A stretch of DNA of 64,000 nucleotides, from the NCBI GenBank assembly GCA_033439265.1, contig JAVTVX010000027.1, forward strand, positions 8,199,001 to 8,263,000. Direction: 5' to 3'. The notes beneath the pieces were generated by a model, which saw only the letters and a list, made by a program, of their open reading frames with translations, was not told the origin of the DNA and searched no databases. Positions 1 to 12,339 of this stretch are shown here, piece by piece. Within the stretch, counting starts at the first letter, position 1. Every line of letters starts with the position of its first letter. The position numbers and the translations under genes are program-made. The DNA is from Dillenia suffruticosa. Taxonomy: Eukaryota > Streptophyta > Magnoliopsida > Dilleniales > Dilleniaceae.

Positions 1-242
1 AATTCCTGCATTTGTATTAGCACAGATGTGCTTCAAACATGCCTACAATGTCAGTGGGACCATGGCATAAGCTTGGACATTGCAGTTCCATTTTGCCTTT
101 TTTTTTGTTGGTTGGTTTGTTTTTGCGTTGACTTTAAGAGCATTTGCAACTTAAACCAATATTGTTACATTTCAACCTTTAGTTTCCTTGTTTTAAGCGC
201 GGAGGTTTGTTTTACATTTCTTTTGATGTTTGACTGGGGCAG
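1..242 (+). other. Intron sequence upstream of the last MSL2/3 exon
   Basis: T-rich non-coding sequence that ends in a good 3' splice site (pyrimidine-rich stretch, then ...GGGGCAG at 236-242) directly before the recognisable channel-protein reading frame. I see no conserved coding segment in it. The upstream exons lie outside the window. Confidence 0.6.
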
Positions 243-1223
243 GAAACTATACTTTTGGATCTTCTGAGGGTCATCAGCCATCACCGGGCACGACTTGCCA
301 CACCCCTTCGAACAGTCCAGAAGATGTACAGTGACAGTGACCTGGACAATGTACCATTTGGGGATGGAATCTTCACAAGGGGTGGACCAGCATCTAACCG
401 TCCGCTGCTGTTGATTGAACCTTCTTACAAAATCCATGGAGAAGACAAAACCAAAGCACAAAATCGTTCAGTGAAGGTAAATGGGGATCAAGGCAATAAG
501 ACCACAGCACGGTCCACGCCTGACAGTAAGTTAGATGCCAAGAATGGAGCTGCACGACCTACACCTGATGCAAAAACTGATACAAAGAATGGATCAGTTG
601 CGCCGTCTGACCTTAAGCCCAGTGCATCGTCCAGATCTCATGCTAAAGCAGATGCCAAGGTTGAAGACACACGAAACCTCAGTGTCAAGGCTTCTGTTAT
701 ATCTACATCTGAGACCAGATTCAGTGACCAAGCGCATGCAAACTCAGCGTCTGAATCTCAGTCTAAGAAAGATCCTCAAGTAATCAAAATGGCCATTTCA
801 GATAACAAAGTCCAAGATTCAAGTTCAGATAGTTCTTCCCAGAGACTAATGGACAAGGACATGAAGAAAAGTGTGGGAAACACTCAACAGACTAGTAAGA
901 GCAGTTCTCATTCTATGTCTTTGTCCGAAGACGGTGAAAAACCACATCCCCTTCCTCTCAATTCAAAATCAAAACAAGAAGGCGATAGGTCCACAGCTGC
1001 ATCAACATCAGCATCAAGGCCTGCAGCCTTGGAAGAAAACATAATTCTCGGAGTTGCTTTGGAGGGATCAAAGAGAACCCTTCCGATCGAGGAAGAGACG
1101 GCTTTCCCACCGGGGGATGCGAAGGATTCGGCTGGTTTACAAAGTGGAAATAAGCAGGCAGTGCAGGAGGTGAAAGAAGATCAGATTTCATCTGTAACTA
1201 GTGGAAAATCCAGCAACCATTGA
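243..1223 (+). CDS. MSL2: Mechanosensitive ion channel, MSL2/MSL3-like; last exon (C-terminal part only)
   Basis: This exon encodes about 326 residues of the soluble C-terminal tail of a MscS-like channel of the plant plastid type. In Arabidopsis, MSL2 and MSL3 sit in the plastid inner envelope, relieve osmotic stress and affect plastid size and division. The exon opens in frame after the AG at 241-242 (ETILLDLLRVISHHRARLAT) and continues through RPLLLIEPSYKIHGEDK. Near the end it has EENIILGVALEGSKRTLPIE, a tail block I know from MSL2. Between these lies a long Ser/Lys/Asp-rich, probably disordered stretch, normal for this family. The frame opens with Leu (TTG) around 255, so there is no ATG start here: the exon is entered by splicing. 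The TGA stop is at 1221-1223. The pore helices and the MscS beta domain are upstream of the window. MSL2 versus MSL3 cannot be settled from the tail alone. The gene is convergent with the O-fucosyltransferase gene. Confidence 0.88.
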   Translation, partial: ETILLDLLRVISHHRARLATPLRTVQKMYSDSDLDNVPFGDGIFTRGGPASNRPLLLIEPSYKIHGEDKTKAQNRSVKVNGDQGNKTTARSTPDSKLDAKNGAARPTPDAKTDTKNGSVAPSDLKPSASSRSHAKADAKVEDTRNLSVKASVISTSETRFSDQAHANSASESQSKKDPQVIKMAISDNKVQDSSSDSSSQRLMDKDMKKSVGNTQQTSKSSSHSMSLSEDGEKPHPLPLNSKSKQEGDRSTAASTSASRPAALEENIILGVALEGSKRTLPIEEETAFPPGDAKDSAGLQSGNKQAVQEVKEDQISSVTSGKSSNH

Positions 1224-2204
1224 TGTCAGAAGAAAAGTCCATTGTTTTCTTCAATTTTTATTAATGTATATTTGCTCAGATTGCACAGTTATAAAATATA
1301 GAATTTTTTATTCCTTTTTTCTCCCGATATGTTGTTTAGTTTTCCGTTTCTTCTTCTGAGATTATTTGGTAAAACTCCTTCAGGGATAAAAGGATATGTT
1401 GTCCTTTCAGAAGTTAGTTAAGAGATTAAATTATACAAAATAAACATGAGGGTAGAATTGGAAATTGAGCGTTGTCCAACTATTTCCATCTTAAGTCAGC
1501 AAAATGTGGACAAGCATTGTTGGTAACAAAGAGTAATAAGGAAATAATAACCTCGACTTCCAATTTGACTTACGGGTCCGATGTAGGCAGCAGGGTGAAG
1601 AACCTCACAGAAACTTCACTGCACACAATTGTACGCATGACATGGCGAACAATATTAAAAGGACGAGATAAATTTTTGACAGGGAGATCAGGGGCCGATA
1701 TAGCTGTGGCGAATTGGTCATGGGGCATGATTAGAATTCATTTGGGAACTTAAAAAATTGTGATTCCGACGTACATTTGGGCACGAGGGGAAGGATTCGA
1801 TCCCGATAGAGCCCACAATTTTTAGTCATGCCCGATGACCACTCCGGCACAGCCACGACTTGTCTTTTTCTAGAAAAATGGGAAAGATCTTTTACTCCTA
1901 TTTAATCAAATAAACTTTAATTACTACAGCATGTATATCTCTTCAAAATACCCCCCTCGACCTCCCTCTCTGACATGACAAAGCAAGCTTTGTCATGTTT
2001 ACTCTATATTCTTTATCCGATTTTCCTAGTTGGAAGCAAATCTTCTGGTTCTGCTGAAGTGTAATGCCATAGAGATCAAAGAGAAAAATAAGGGAATTCA
2101 ACTCAAGTCATCGGAGCTACTGGCGATCCAACTGGCCATCCAAGTTCATTTCTACACATGCAATAGATTCACAAGTTCCAGAGGACCATAGGGCTGCTCC
2201 AGCA

Positions 2205-2208
<4 letters not shown>
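1224..2208. other. Convergent intergenic region (3' flanks)
   Basis: About 1 kb between two convergent genes. It begins with the MSL 3' UTR (T-rich, TTAATGTATA and ATAAAATATA stretches that could act in polyadenylation). The rest probably includes the 3' UTR of the - strand gene. Short ORFs here show no conserved motif and are not called. Confidence 0.5.

Positions 2209-2248
<40 letters not shown>
2209..2248. repeat. (GA)n microsatellite
   Basis: An uninterrupted run of about 20 GA units downstream of the O-fucosyltransferase stop codon; in the sense of that gene it is (TC)n, probably in the 3' UTR or just beyond. Confidence 0.95.
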
Positions 2249-2250
<2 letters not shown>

Positions 2251-2543
2251 TATATAGGAACATAACCAACCAATATAGACATAGGATCCAGGTGACAATT
2301 ACAGCCCCACTTATTGCCTTTCTATCTCCTGCCCAGACTCGATGGTAAGCCAAGGCTACTAACAAAATACAGTAGCAAATTGTACAACAGATTTTTTTTG
2401 GGGGGCGGGGGGTGAAATGGAATTGTATCGTGTTACAAGGGAGTATCACAAGCACAAACAACAATTTCAATCGTGAATCACAAGATATAGCAGCGATGAT
2501 TATGATTTTATCATTGTGCAGAGATAAATCACTTTTTTACTAC

Positions 2544-5500
2544 TTAACTACTGCACATGCAATCGGGAGCTGGATATGTGTAGATGGATTGGTTAGGTTT
2601 TCGTAGCCTGATCTGACCTTGCCTGTTTGCATGCCCTTCCACCACTGCCTCTTGGAACTCCGGCCACTCCATGCTCTTATTTAGGAAAAGCTGACCCAGC
2701 AATGCCATGTTTGGCCTTATTGTCTTCAAGTTCTCATAGGTTCTATGTCCAACCTGTTCATGCCACATATGATCAAAATGAATGTCAAGAATTTAGTGAA
2801 CCAACTCGGTTATATGATTCATATATTCAAAGAATATAGTGATGCAGAAAGACTCAAACTTTCACAACTATGACCAACAAGGGCTTCAATTTTTGATCTG
2901 TAAGAAACAAGGTATTCTCTATCCAGTCCTAATAGGACATACCAATGCATTGTGCATGTTTCCGGGAGAAGCAGAAATAAAGATGTCACTATGCATGCTA
3001 ACATAGTAATCAACTGCAGCCAACAGAGAAGCCTTTCCCTTGATTTGAGCTCGTTCTTCAGATGAAGCTAGGCTCTTTTTGTCTTCCATTAAAGGAAACA
3101 ACTTTCGTAATGTTGAAATCCTAGCTCCACCACCATACACCTGAAATATATTATATTTCAATTGTGTAAAGCACCACAAAAAAGATATCTAAACAAGATT
3201 AAAATAACCAACACAAGCTTACATACCTTGTGGGATGCAAGATATAGACGGGTTTTGTTGTCGAAGCCCAAAGCTGAAAGCAGCAGGCCAATCTCTTCTG
3301 GAGTCAATGGGCAGCGGCCCTGACTCCTCAGCTCCTCGTCTGTAAACTGTGAGTTCAGAACCCTCCCCTGCCACATTACTTGCCGATACTTAGCAAGAGC
3401 CAGCTTTTCGGCTTTACCACCACCAAAGTCACAGGCTGAATGAGCAGCCATATCCTACAAGATGCGAGATTAAGCAGATTTTAGAAACAAGTTGCAAAAG
3501 CTTGTTCATGGTTTCACAAAGAATGGCATCTATGAGACGAGGCCTGGGTGGGGGCATCTTAGAATAAGTACATTAACCACTACAATAATATAGAAAATTA
3601 GCCTTATGAAAATTGATGTTATCCTCATGCAACTGCAATGGCGAAAATACAGTCCATCTAGTCTGAATGTATGGTATCGGAATCACAGGAAGTGATAAGA
3701 GACATCCACAGAACATAAGTTGTCAAGGCTCATCACTGCAACAAATTTTATCCCTTCATTACAGGTAAACAATCCTCAAACAATTTTGGCATGGTTCTAG
3801 GGACATCAACAAAGGCAGATACCTTGTCAAACCGGAGATGTAGCACAACAAATTTCCCACCTCGTTGTTTGTGTTGCCCATGTGTGACCTCCTGCAAGTA
3901 TCCATTATCAAATGCTTTATTTTCATCGGATGGATATCGAAGGCGACTAACAAGAGCATCTCCAAGCACTCTGATATGGGGAACAAAGACTAATGCTTGG
4001 AAATCGACTTTGCAACGTAATCGCTGGAGTTCCTCAGGCAAGTTGTCAAAAGCTAGACGGTGGGAAAATGGTGCAATTGCAGCAATCCCATAGCTGAGAC
4101 ATATAGGAATCATTAAAAAAGGACATCAAATGAATGCATAAATTGATTTAACAACTTCGAAAGACTTTAGATTAAATTTAATGTAATGTTTTCAACTACA
4201 ACGTACAAGTACCACTGATATATCACAAATTTCAAATTGAACATTTCAGATGGTTACTGGGAAAAAATGGACATAAGATGTCAAAGTTGTAATTCACTTT
4301 CCAAAACCAAACCTTTTGTTGATTATGTCACAACTATAACTAACAAGACCACATTATTACCCTAGTCTTGCTAGCCTACGCAAATCATATCGAGAGCCAT
4401 CTTATTCTCTATATTATTCAGGGTACATCAAGTGCATCACTTGTTAACCAGAAGCCCTTACTATGGGGAACTTCAGCCAAGGACCTTGAAGTAAAAATTA
4501 TGGAGAACAATGATATTCTTTATTAGAAAAGCATCAAGCATTTGAATGTAAAGAAGTAACAGCAGTTCATGTGTAAGACATAGAACTGAGAGGAAAAGTT
4601 TACAATCCCACTATAAGATTCTCAGCTGGAAGCAGGGTTTTGGTGGCAGGGGCAGGAGCATTGTCTTGTGAAGATCTATCAGAAAACTCTTGGTCTCTTG
4701 AAAAGGGGGCCTTTTCTTTTTTTCTTTTTTGATTGGGAGGTACCTCGCAAGAAGTTCCGTAAGAAGGATAATCTACAAAAGTTATTTGACAGATGCACCC
4801 CTTGCATGCGTGAAGTGGAGTTGATTAATTACCTACAGCGCATGGCTAGTGAACTAATAAGCAGATGCTTTTTTTTCCTGCATTTTTGACAGTATATCTT
4901 TTGCAGAAAGCATTGGGCTCGGAGAGGAACGCAAAGTTGTTGAGACAGGAGAAAAGGAACATCTTATTACCCCATTATTTTCTTGGTCAGTTTGAAGGAG
5001 GAAGAGTACTCGTGGTTTCCTGAAAGAAAGCTCCCAAATAAACTACAAAATTTTGTCTGATGATGCTATTTGTTTTGTCGATTCTCTTTCTTGGTTCTTG
5101 GTTTCTTTTGTAATTAGATGTGATGCAAAGATAAGGAAAGTACCAATGTTCTAGACCAACCCACCAAAGCATAGTTCTGAAGAACAATAGACCAGTCAAA
5201 TAAAGACTCAGCATGGGACAATCTTAAACATGTGTCACTGCTTGTTTAACATGGTATCATATCTGCCACCTGATATTTTCTCATTCTATTAAAGTGCAAT
5301 TTCACAGAATGTTTTTCCCTTTGAATGATGAGATAAAGCACAAATGTTCTAGTCTCTCTAAAACATAGTTGTGAAGAACTATAGAATTATTGGATCGTTA
5401 GACCCAGCATTAGACAACTTTTGAAAAACATACATGAGTTGCATACTTCAAGTGGCATCAGCTCTGCCACCTGATACATGACTATCTCCAGAAACAAGCA

Positions 5501-8500
5501 ACTTGTACAAATTCATGCCATCGGGTTTATTAGTTAATCAACAATTTCTCATTTGAGTTCTTCAAAAAAGACATTCAAAAAAAAAAAAAGAAAAGAAAAA
5601 GATTTCATGATAGTTGCGAAATTCAAGTCATCTGAATTAAAGTTTTAATTAGTTCGAGATGGTAAAACAACCTATTTTATTTGGTGCTAATTGTTCCATG
5701 CCAAAACAATTTGCACCCACTTTGCCATTTTCTAATATATAGCACCAGATAAGGAAAGCATGAGCTGCGGCCCAAAATTTTAAGGACTGAACTGTGAAAG
5801 TAATTACAGAAAGTGCTCAAGATATGCACTAACCTTTGTATCACAGGCAAGACATTCTCTATATACCAGTTAGCAGATGCATGAACAGGAGCAGTTTTGA
5901 TTCTGGTAGCTCGAATTGCTGTTGCATAGTATTCCCTTGTGCTCCAGGAAAAATCATCTGGCAGCTCTTTGACAATTGAGACATCATTCTTCAGTGTATT
6001 AATGAAGTGATCAATATCAAATATATCCATGAATGTGCTGCAGAACCCCATAGAAGGGAAAAGGAAAATATTGACTTTCAGAATGGGGCTTTCTCATACT
6101 TGGAACCATATAGATTAAAAAAAGAAAATGAACGTCAATGGCATTGCCATCATTCAAAATGATTAAGAAGTTAAAAATTCAGGAATTACATATAAACATA
6201 AAATTATATAAAGATTCTCCGTCAAGGAGTACCTAGAATCTTGCCACACGGGATTGACTTCAAGATATGGGACTACAAGAGTAGCATTCAGGATTTTAGC
6301 AACAGCAACTGCGTCACAAATCTGTAAGCAAACTAAGTTAAGATATTAGCAAGTAATGCCAGGTAATGGAACAGACTAGTTGAACCAAATCACAATTGTG
6401 AGAATGGCTGCTTATCAAAACTGTGCTACATAACATGATAGTGTCCGCATTAATGTAATTGCATATCTCAATGACCTACCCCCATTCTCTGCTGATTCAA
6501 CCCTCCATCAAGAAACACCTGGATATACCCCTGTGATTTCTCTGGTAATGCTGTTTGACATCAACATGAGTTCGTAAGTGAAAACCAAAGAAGACAAAAA
6601 CGTAAACATGCCAAAACTAATGCCTGTTGCAAAACAAAAAGAAGCATAACACTGACCTGGGGCTTTTGAAGGTTCAACACATGAACTCCATCCTTGATTT
6701 TCCAAGGGAAGCCAAAGATCAGTTTGCTGTGCATTTGACTATTACAAAAGGAAGAAAAATAAGTATACCAGGCATGTATTTACTACAGAATCGACAACTT
6801 TTTCATTGAAAACTAATTCCTACTTACAGTTTCATGCTGTAAAGCACTCTTGACTAGACGCATATGCCTAGGTTTAGGAGCATTCCATTCCTGTAAAGAG
6901 CATGCATCATCAGGTCAGCTACTAATAACAATGATAATTGTCATCAAAACAACAATCGAGACTACGTACAGTGCCAACTTTGTGTGGCATTATCAGAAGA
7001 TGTGCTAATTTCTCTAATTAAAAAGTTAGCACAAGTTTGAACTATAAACTTAGTGATTGGGGAAATAGTGTGCCAATTAAAGGGAATATGTATTTATTTT
7101 CGAAGATAACATTTAAACATCTGCATATACCGGGCTTCTCCCAAGGGACTAGAAGTCTTACATTACATGTGATAGTGCAGCATAATCAGCAGTCATGTTT
7201 AACCACAGTAGCATATACCAAAATGCTTTTGCTTTCTTGGCATTTTCTGGAAGTTTACGTTTGGGGAAATTCTATTCAACTCTCTGATATATTTTGGGGG
7301 AATAAATGCCTCACTATTATCAAAGACTACAGATGAGACTGGACTTTATAGTAGATGAACAAAATTTTAACAGGACCGTGTAGCTGAGCCTGTCATGCCT
7401 GGAGAGCTGACGAAGAGAATATAGGTAGTTCATTCAAAAACCTTGATTTGCATTTCCATAGAGGATAGAGTAATGAAACTTGCTGGTCTGGGTGGTAAGT
7501 CACATAATAACAGAGTGAAAGCCGGTCCAAAGAAGACCTAAGAATGGGAGCATAATTTTATTCTAAAAATGCATCACCAAGAAAAAGTGTGAGCGAATCA
7601 AAACAAGTGCAAAAGGAATAAAAAGAAAAAAAGGTTGCATCACTACTTTAATTATTTTAGTTAACTTTAAGCATTCAAGTACAGTTGCAGTAGGATGGTG
7701 GATAAAGGCAGGGGAGCTTTCATCACTAATCTCCAAGAACAATCCATCCACTATCCTAGGAGACCAAAAATCCTCAGCTAGGCTGTTAACACAAGCTGAG
7801 CATGTTAAAGATATTATTGAATCGATGTACCATGAAAATAGTTTGGATGGTAGAAAATGTATTGTGTTCATTTGAATAGGGTGTTGCAGTTTACAAGTAA
7901 ATTTAGTAGACTAATAGCATGTAGTACACACACAGTGATACACAATGTTGTGGGACACATCCAAGAGCTCCGAGGATCTATAGTTGCTCAATATTCTCCT
8001 GAGATGTACCGTCTATGGTAGAATATGTCAACAATCTGGCCCACTTTACTTCTCAAAATGCCTTGCTGACGTTAACTTGTGGCTATAATTGTATAGATAA
8101 TTTCAATGCACATGCATAATTAAAAAAAAAATGCGATATACATTCCTTGATGCATATTTCATAACTCAACTTTAACACTCCTTGATGCACATTTCATAAC
8201 TCCAAGCAATATTTGTAGAAGCTGGAACTTTCCTATTGGTAGCGCTCCTTGAAGATTCCTGCAAGCTGCCATTTCATCTTGCAGTATCTAAGCTGTATTT
8301 CTCTGTTTGCTTTTAACTCTCCAAGAAAGTAATTTTTTATAGCAATATGTTACTTCTGCAATACTGGATTCTTTTTCATAGCAACTACTTGCGACTGTTG
8401 ATCTTGCTTGTCTCCTTTGCTGTTCACCCATTTTGTTGTTTTCTTCTCAGCCATACAGCTGAGTAATCATTCTTGCAGCTGTCACAAACTCAAGTATTAG

Positions 8501-10115
8501 ACCTGATAGTGCAAAACTTGCTTGTTTTTTTTGATTTCCATAAGAAAACACCAAAACCCTAACAATAGTGAATAGCCTGATGTATTCATCATATTATCTG
8601 CTATCTTCCCAGTGATTGTCTATGTAGCCCTTGAAATGAGCATGGTCTAGTACCACGCGGAGAACCATTTTGCACCCTGTATGTATCTTAAAGTTCTCTT
8701 TCCTGCTCCATAGTGAATCTGACTTCAGTTCCACATATATTTGAAAAGAGACTTGTGGCATGCACGATATCTAATCATATTTCCTTGACATATAGCAAGC
8801 TTTTAACTAAGCTTGTGTTGCCAAAGTCAAGGCTCTAGTAAGGCAGTTGTTCTGATAAACTTAATATTTTATTTTGACATCATCAAGGAGACCAAACAAA
8901 TCAAGAATCCCTAATCCTTTCTTATGAAATACAGAAATGGTGAAAGAGTCAGGAATATATCTTGGGCCTTGCTAAATTTCATAGAATATGAATGGAATTG
9001 TGGTATAAGCCTTCTGGAATTTTGCAAGATGTGTTATGTAGCCTCAATGCATCTTATATATGTTAAAGGTTATGTACACGAAATTAGGCCAGGAGGTTAT
9101 AGTGCTGCATCTTGTTCACATTAACCTGGTGCCTTATTTGAAAAGAGTGTTCAATTTTTCAGTTAGTAAGAATAAATAAAAAAAAAAAGAAAGATTTATA
9201 TGGTTCAGCTATTGTCCAGGTCATAGAGCGAGGGATTGATAGTCCATAATCAAAAAATTGATGTACAAACTCCTTAGAGAAGTACTTCGCGGAACTTAAC
9301 TTCGGTGGACCCATGTGTCAAAGTCAAAAGATTAATATCAAAAACTATAAAAGAGTGCATATTCACGCTGTCCAAATCTACTTGGGTTAAGGCCAACCTC
9401 CCTGCCACTACCATCCCTGACCACTACCTGCAGGTAGCTAAGGTCATCTTTCCAAATTCAAGTCCAATATTGCACCAAGTAAAGCTTCTTATTCTTCACA
9501 ACTAAACAATCTCTTTTCATTCCACTAAATAAACACTGATTTGAACCAAATAAAAGGACGAAAAATCCACATAACTCCAGTTAGTGTGCCCCCCATAATT
9601 TTCAAGAAGTCCTGGTTGATTCTTAAATCAATCGATACTTCATAAAAGGCATACACCCAGAGAAAAAAAAAATGAAAATTGAAAAGAAAGGAAGATGATT
9701 CATCAATAATTTCGAGAAATTATTATCTCTGAAGTTGAAAATTCTAAAATTAATCCTAAATTATCTCAACTAAGGCTCAGAATACTTGGACAAAGTAAGT
9801 CAACTGATACGAATCTCAGATACCCACCTCCCCATATCCAACCTTGCTTCCTAAAGTAAGTCTAAAGACGATGAGTCACATCTCTCACTCAGCATCCAAG
9901 TCTACCCTCAAAATCTACAACATTAAGTGCGCTAAAGATTTTTTCCCAAAAAGTTGAATTTTTCTATTTACAACAACAATTAAACTAAGCTTCCAAATAC
10001 AAATACACAATCCAAATAATCTTCACAGTTGCCATGTTTCTTTCAAAATCAGTTAAATTACTCACTCAATCTACGTAACAATTTAACCCCAACATAGCTC
10101 CAATAACAATATGAA

Positions 10116-10178
<63 letters not shown>

Positions 10179-10308
10179 TAACCGAGAAAACAGAAGGAGA
10201 AGCGTGACTGAGAGGTGCGAAGAGAGTGGGAAAGAAAATCAGCAAAAGCAAGACGAACAGACTCGCCACAGCTCCTCGTCTGTGACGAATTCGGAGAATC
10301 GGGTTCAT
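2544..10308 (-). CDS. O-fucosyltransferase family protein (PF10250, GT106-like), ten exons
   Basis: Ten exons joined by GT-AG introns give one open frame of about 509 residues. Exons (complement): 10183-10308, 6828-6890, 6657-6726, 6480-6550, 6233-6321, 5834-6037, 3823-4093, 3227-3454, 2943-3140, 2544-2753. Phases agree at every junction. Exon 1 starts at ATG 10306-10308 and encodes a basic stretch followed by a hydrophobic segment (VASLFVLLLLIFFPTLFAPL), as in type II Golgi membrane proteins. Family landmarks follow in order: EWNAPKPRHMRLVKSAL, ENQGWSSCVEPSKAP, GYIQVFLDGGLNQQRMG, ICDAVAVAKILNATLVVPYL, RIKTAPVHASANWYIENVLP, LHLRFDKDMAAHSACDFGGG, EIGLLLSALGFD, YYVSMHSDIFISASPGNMHN and the end QSIYTYPAPDCMC. 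Some members are rhamnogalacturonan-I rhamnosyltransferases; most plant members are untested, so the acceptor is unknown. Length is usual for the family. No frameshift or internal stop was seen. The direct joining of exon 1 to exon 2 across a 3.3-kb intron is inferred from matching phase and splice sites; a missed small exon is possible. Confidence 0.87.
4094..5833 (-). other. Intron 6 of the O-fucosyltransferase gene
   Basis: A 1.74-kb intron between the VLPVIQ exon and the YGIAAIAPF exon. Donor GTTAGT is at 5833-5828 and the acceptor CAG at 4096-4094. It is AT-rich and I recognise no coding segment in it. Confidence 0.7.
6891..10182 (-). other. Large first intron of the O-fucosyltransferase gene
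   Basis: A 3.3-kb intron between the signal-anchor exon and the EWNAPKPRH exon: donor GTTAGT at 10182-10177, acceptor TTTACAG ending at 6891. Next to the donor lies a long (CT)n run in the sense direction. I found no conserved coding segment in the intron. Large first introns in plants often hold enhancing signals, but none can be pointed to here. Confidence 0.6.
10120..10173. repeat. (AG)n microsatellite beside the intron-1 donor site
   Basis: About 27 uninterrupted AG units, which are (CT)n in the sense of the O-fucosyltransferase gene, starting only about 10 bases after its first 5' splice site. A polymorphic pyrimidine run this close to a donor site could affect splicing. Confidence 0.95.
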
Positions 10309-10416
10309 TACGACGTTGTTTTTTTTCCGGCGAAGGAGAATAAACTCCAACGGAGTTGAGAGCGTGAGGAGAACCCTAATCTAATCTAGAAGAGAAGAGA
10401 AGAGGAGAAGAGGAGG

Positions 10417-10451
<35 letters not shown>

Positions 10452-10640
10452 CATAATCATTATCATCGTAATCAGAATCACATGAGCTACAAATAAAAAT
10501 GCCTCTTACACTCACTCACAATCGCTCCTTTTTTTTCTATTAATAACATAAACATGTAATAACAGCTGCACTGAAAAGACTGGAGAGAGAAGAGAGAAAA
10601 TGGTGATGATCTGTGGGATCCACAGGACACCAGAGACGGA
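10309..10640 (-). promoter_or_regulatory. 5' UTR and promoter-proximal region of the O-fucosyltransferase gene
   Basis: The sequence upstream of ATG 10308 is rich in TC/CT in the sense direction, including a (CT)n run opposite 10419-10448, which is typical of plant 5' UTR and core-promoter DNA. No clear TATA box or start site could be fixed by eye. Confidence 0.45.
10419..10448. repeat. (GA)n microsatellite in the presumed 5' UTR
   Basis: About 15 GA units; (TC)n in the sense of the - strand gene. Runs of this kind are common in plant 5' UTRs and are bound by GAGA-type factors in some plants. Confidence 0.9.
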
Positions 10641-10705
10641 GAGAGGATAAACGAGGTGAGTTTATAGTGCTAATGAAATCCTCAATCGTGAATATGAAAA
10701 AATAT

Positions 10706-10728
10706 GTATATATATATATATATATATT
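10706..10728. repeat. (TA)n microsatellite
   Basis: About 11 TA units upstream of the O-fucosyltransferase gene. Confidence 0.9.
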
Positions 10729-10859
10729 TGGAGAGAAGACACGTGGAGAGCTGTTTGTATTTTGTACCGTTGAGTGGGTTGAGTGCTTTAATGTTGGGCC
10801 TTTGTACCACCGACACTTTTTTATTCCACTCATCTACTCGGCTCGGCATTATTTTTGAC

Positions 10860-11809
10860 CGTTGAAACAACACCCCCACCCCCCCTCCCCCCTTTCACTT
10901 GACCCCGTTTTTCTTTTCTTAAAATATCGGGTGTAAAATAAAATCCCATAAGCAGCTTTTGATCCTCCCCACGCCCTTATATAATTTAGCGATAATTGTA
11001 CTTAACCAACTTTAGTTTCCCATATTCTCAGTAAATCTTTGAAAGGTTTTTAAATTTTTACCCTGTCTATCTGCATGAGTTATTCTGTTTAACTGTTTAT
11101 TAATTTTAAAATACACAAATTATATTTGAAATTAAATTAACAAAAAAATCTAAACACACTAGATAAGAAGCATAGTGGGAATAAAGAGAAAGAGTGACAG
11201 AAATTGAAAGCACAGTGCACAAAATAGTAATTTTGAAATCACAATAGGTTTAGTGACACTTTATGAAATTCCAAGGAGTTAAAAGTGTACTTAAAATTCT
11301 AATTATAGGTTTAAAAATATAAATAATTTCTATTTTATAATTATTACTAAACTATTTTGAGTCCATATTTTGAGTCGATTTAGTTTAATGAGTTAGGTTA
11401 ATATCATACATGATTGTCTGGTCACACCCTCATCATAAAATATAATGTAAAAGTTGTTGCTAATATTAAATTGGGATACCTTGACGTCACCGTTCAAACT
11501 AGCTTAATTCAAAATAATTTGAAAGTTAATTCAAAATAAAGATTAATTAAGTTTCTAACCAGAAATTAAAATTTTGACTAATTTATCCGATAAATATTCT
11601 TAATATAACATCAAATAATTATAAACTTAATTCACACAAATACTAAGATTCAAATAGACTCTGATGCCACTTAAAATTTGGTTCTTTAAGAAGATCATGG
11701 GATGAAAAAGTAGGATCTAATACATGTCGCAGTGCATTTCCTCTCCACTACTTCGGGCAAACCACACAAACAATGATTCTTGGAGAACTAGGTGCTTTGG
11801 TTCTCTAAG
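10860..11809. other. AT-rich intergenic sequence up to the Copia insertion
   Basis: Begins with a C-rich tract (10869-10892) and then becomes AT-rich without recognisable genes. The last about 40 bases (GGTGCTTTGGTTCTCTAAG) resemble the sequence just beyond the Copia element at 18,785-18,830, so the insertion target contained short local repeats. Confidence 0.5.
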
Positions 11810-12326
11810 TGTTGGTTATTCATGCCCATTGTGGGGCATTTTGATAAAAGCGAGAGAATGGGATAACTCCCATCATTTACCACCCATTAACCACCCATAA
11901 TGACTTGCCTAATCAACCCTAAGTGAGACCCTGCGTGAGAGGCTTGGTTTTTTCTCTTCCATGAGAGATGAACAGTAACCAAAAAAGGAGAAAAACAGTG
12001 AGTGACTTTTCTTCATCCACGGAGATTCAGAGAACGCGAAGGTTCTTGCTTGAGGGACGAACATTTCTCTTGAGAGAGAAAACACCGTGAGAATTGAAGA
12101 TTTCTGCGTAGGAAAATCTCCCTCGTCAGAGGATTCATCGGACTTAGGTTGAGACGTCGTGGATTTGCGGTGGTGGTTCGATTGCGTGATCACCATCCTA
12201 CTGTACGATCCGTTCGAGGGAAATCGCGACATGATCGATTTTTGGATACCGCTCTATCGAGATTTTTATCCCAAAAAATTCCGAATTATTTATTTTACGC
12301 TTCCGCATGTGCGATTAAATCCAACA
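11810..12326 (+). repeat. Left LTR of the 11.8-18.8 kb Copia element
   Basis: Begins TGTTGGTTATT and ends AAATCCAACA, the standard TG...CA ends. It aligns along its whole length with 18251-18769. Confidence 0.92.
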
Positions 12327-12327
12327 T

Positions 12328-12339
12328 TGGTATCAGAGC
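12328..12339 (+). other. Primer-binding site (initiator Met tRNA)
   Basis: TGGTATCAGAGC, two bases after the left LTR. It is complementary to the 3' end of plant initiator methionine tRNA, the usual Copia primer. Confidence 0.9.

Noticed and set aside
1472..1753. 93-codon + strand ORF downstream of MSL2/3
   Set aside because: No ATG at its first codon, no recognisable motif, and it lies in a convergent 3' flank.
7037..7336. 99-codon + strand ORF in intron 1 of the O-fucosyltransferase gene
   Set aside because: Intronic, AT-rich, with no motif.
10111..10359. 82-codon + strand ORF starting with an Arg-Glu repeat
   Set aside because: It is the antisense of exon 1 and the (CT)n run of the O-fucosyltransferase gene; the Arg-Glu run is only the translated GA microsatellite.
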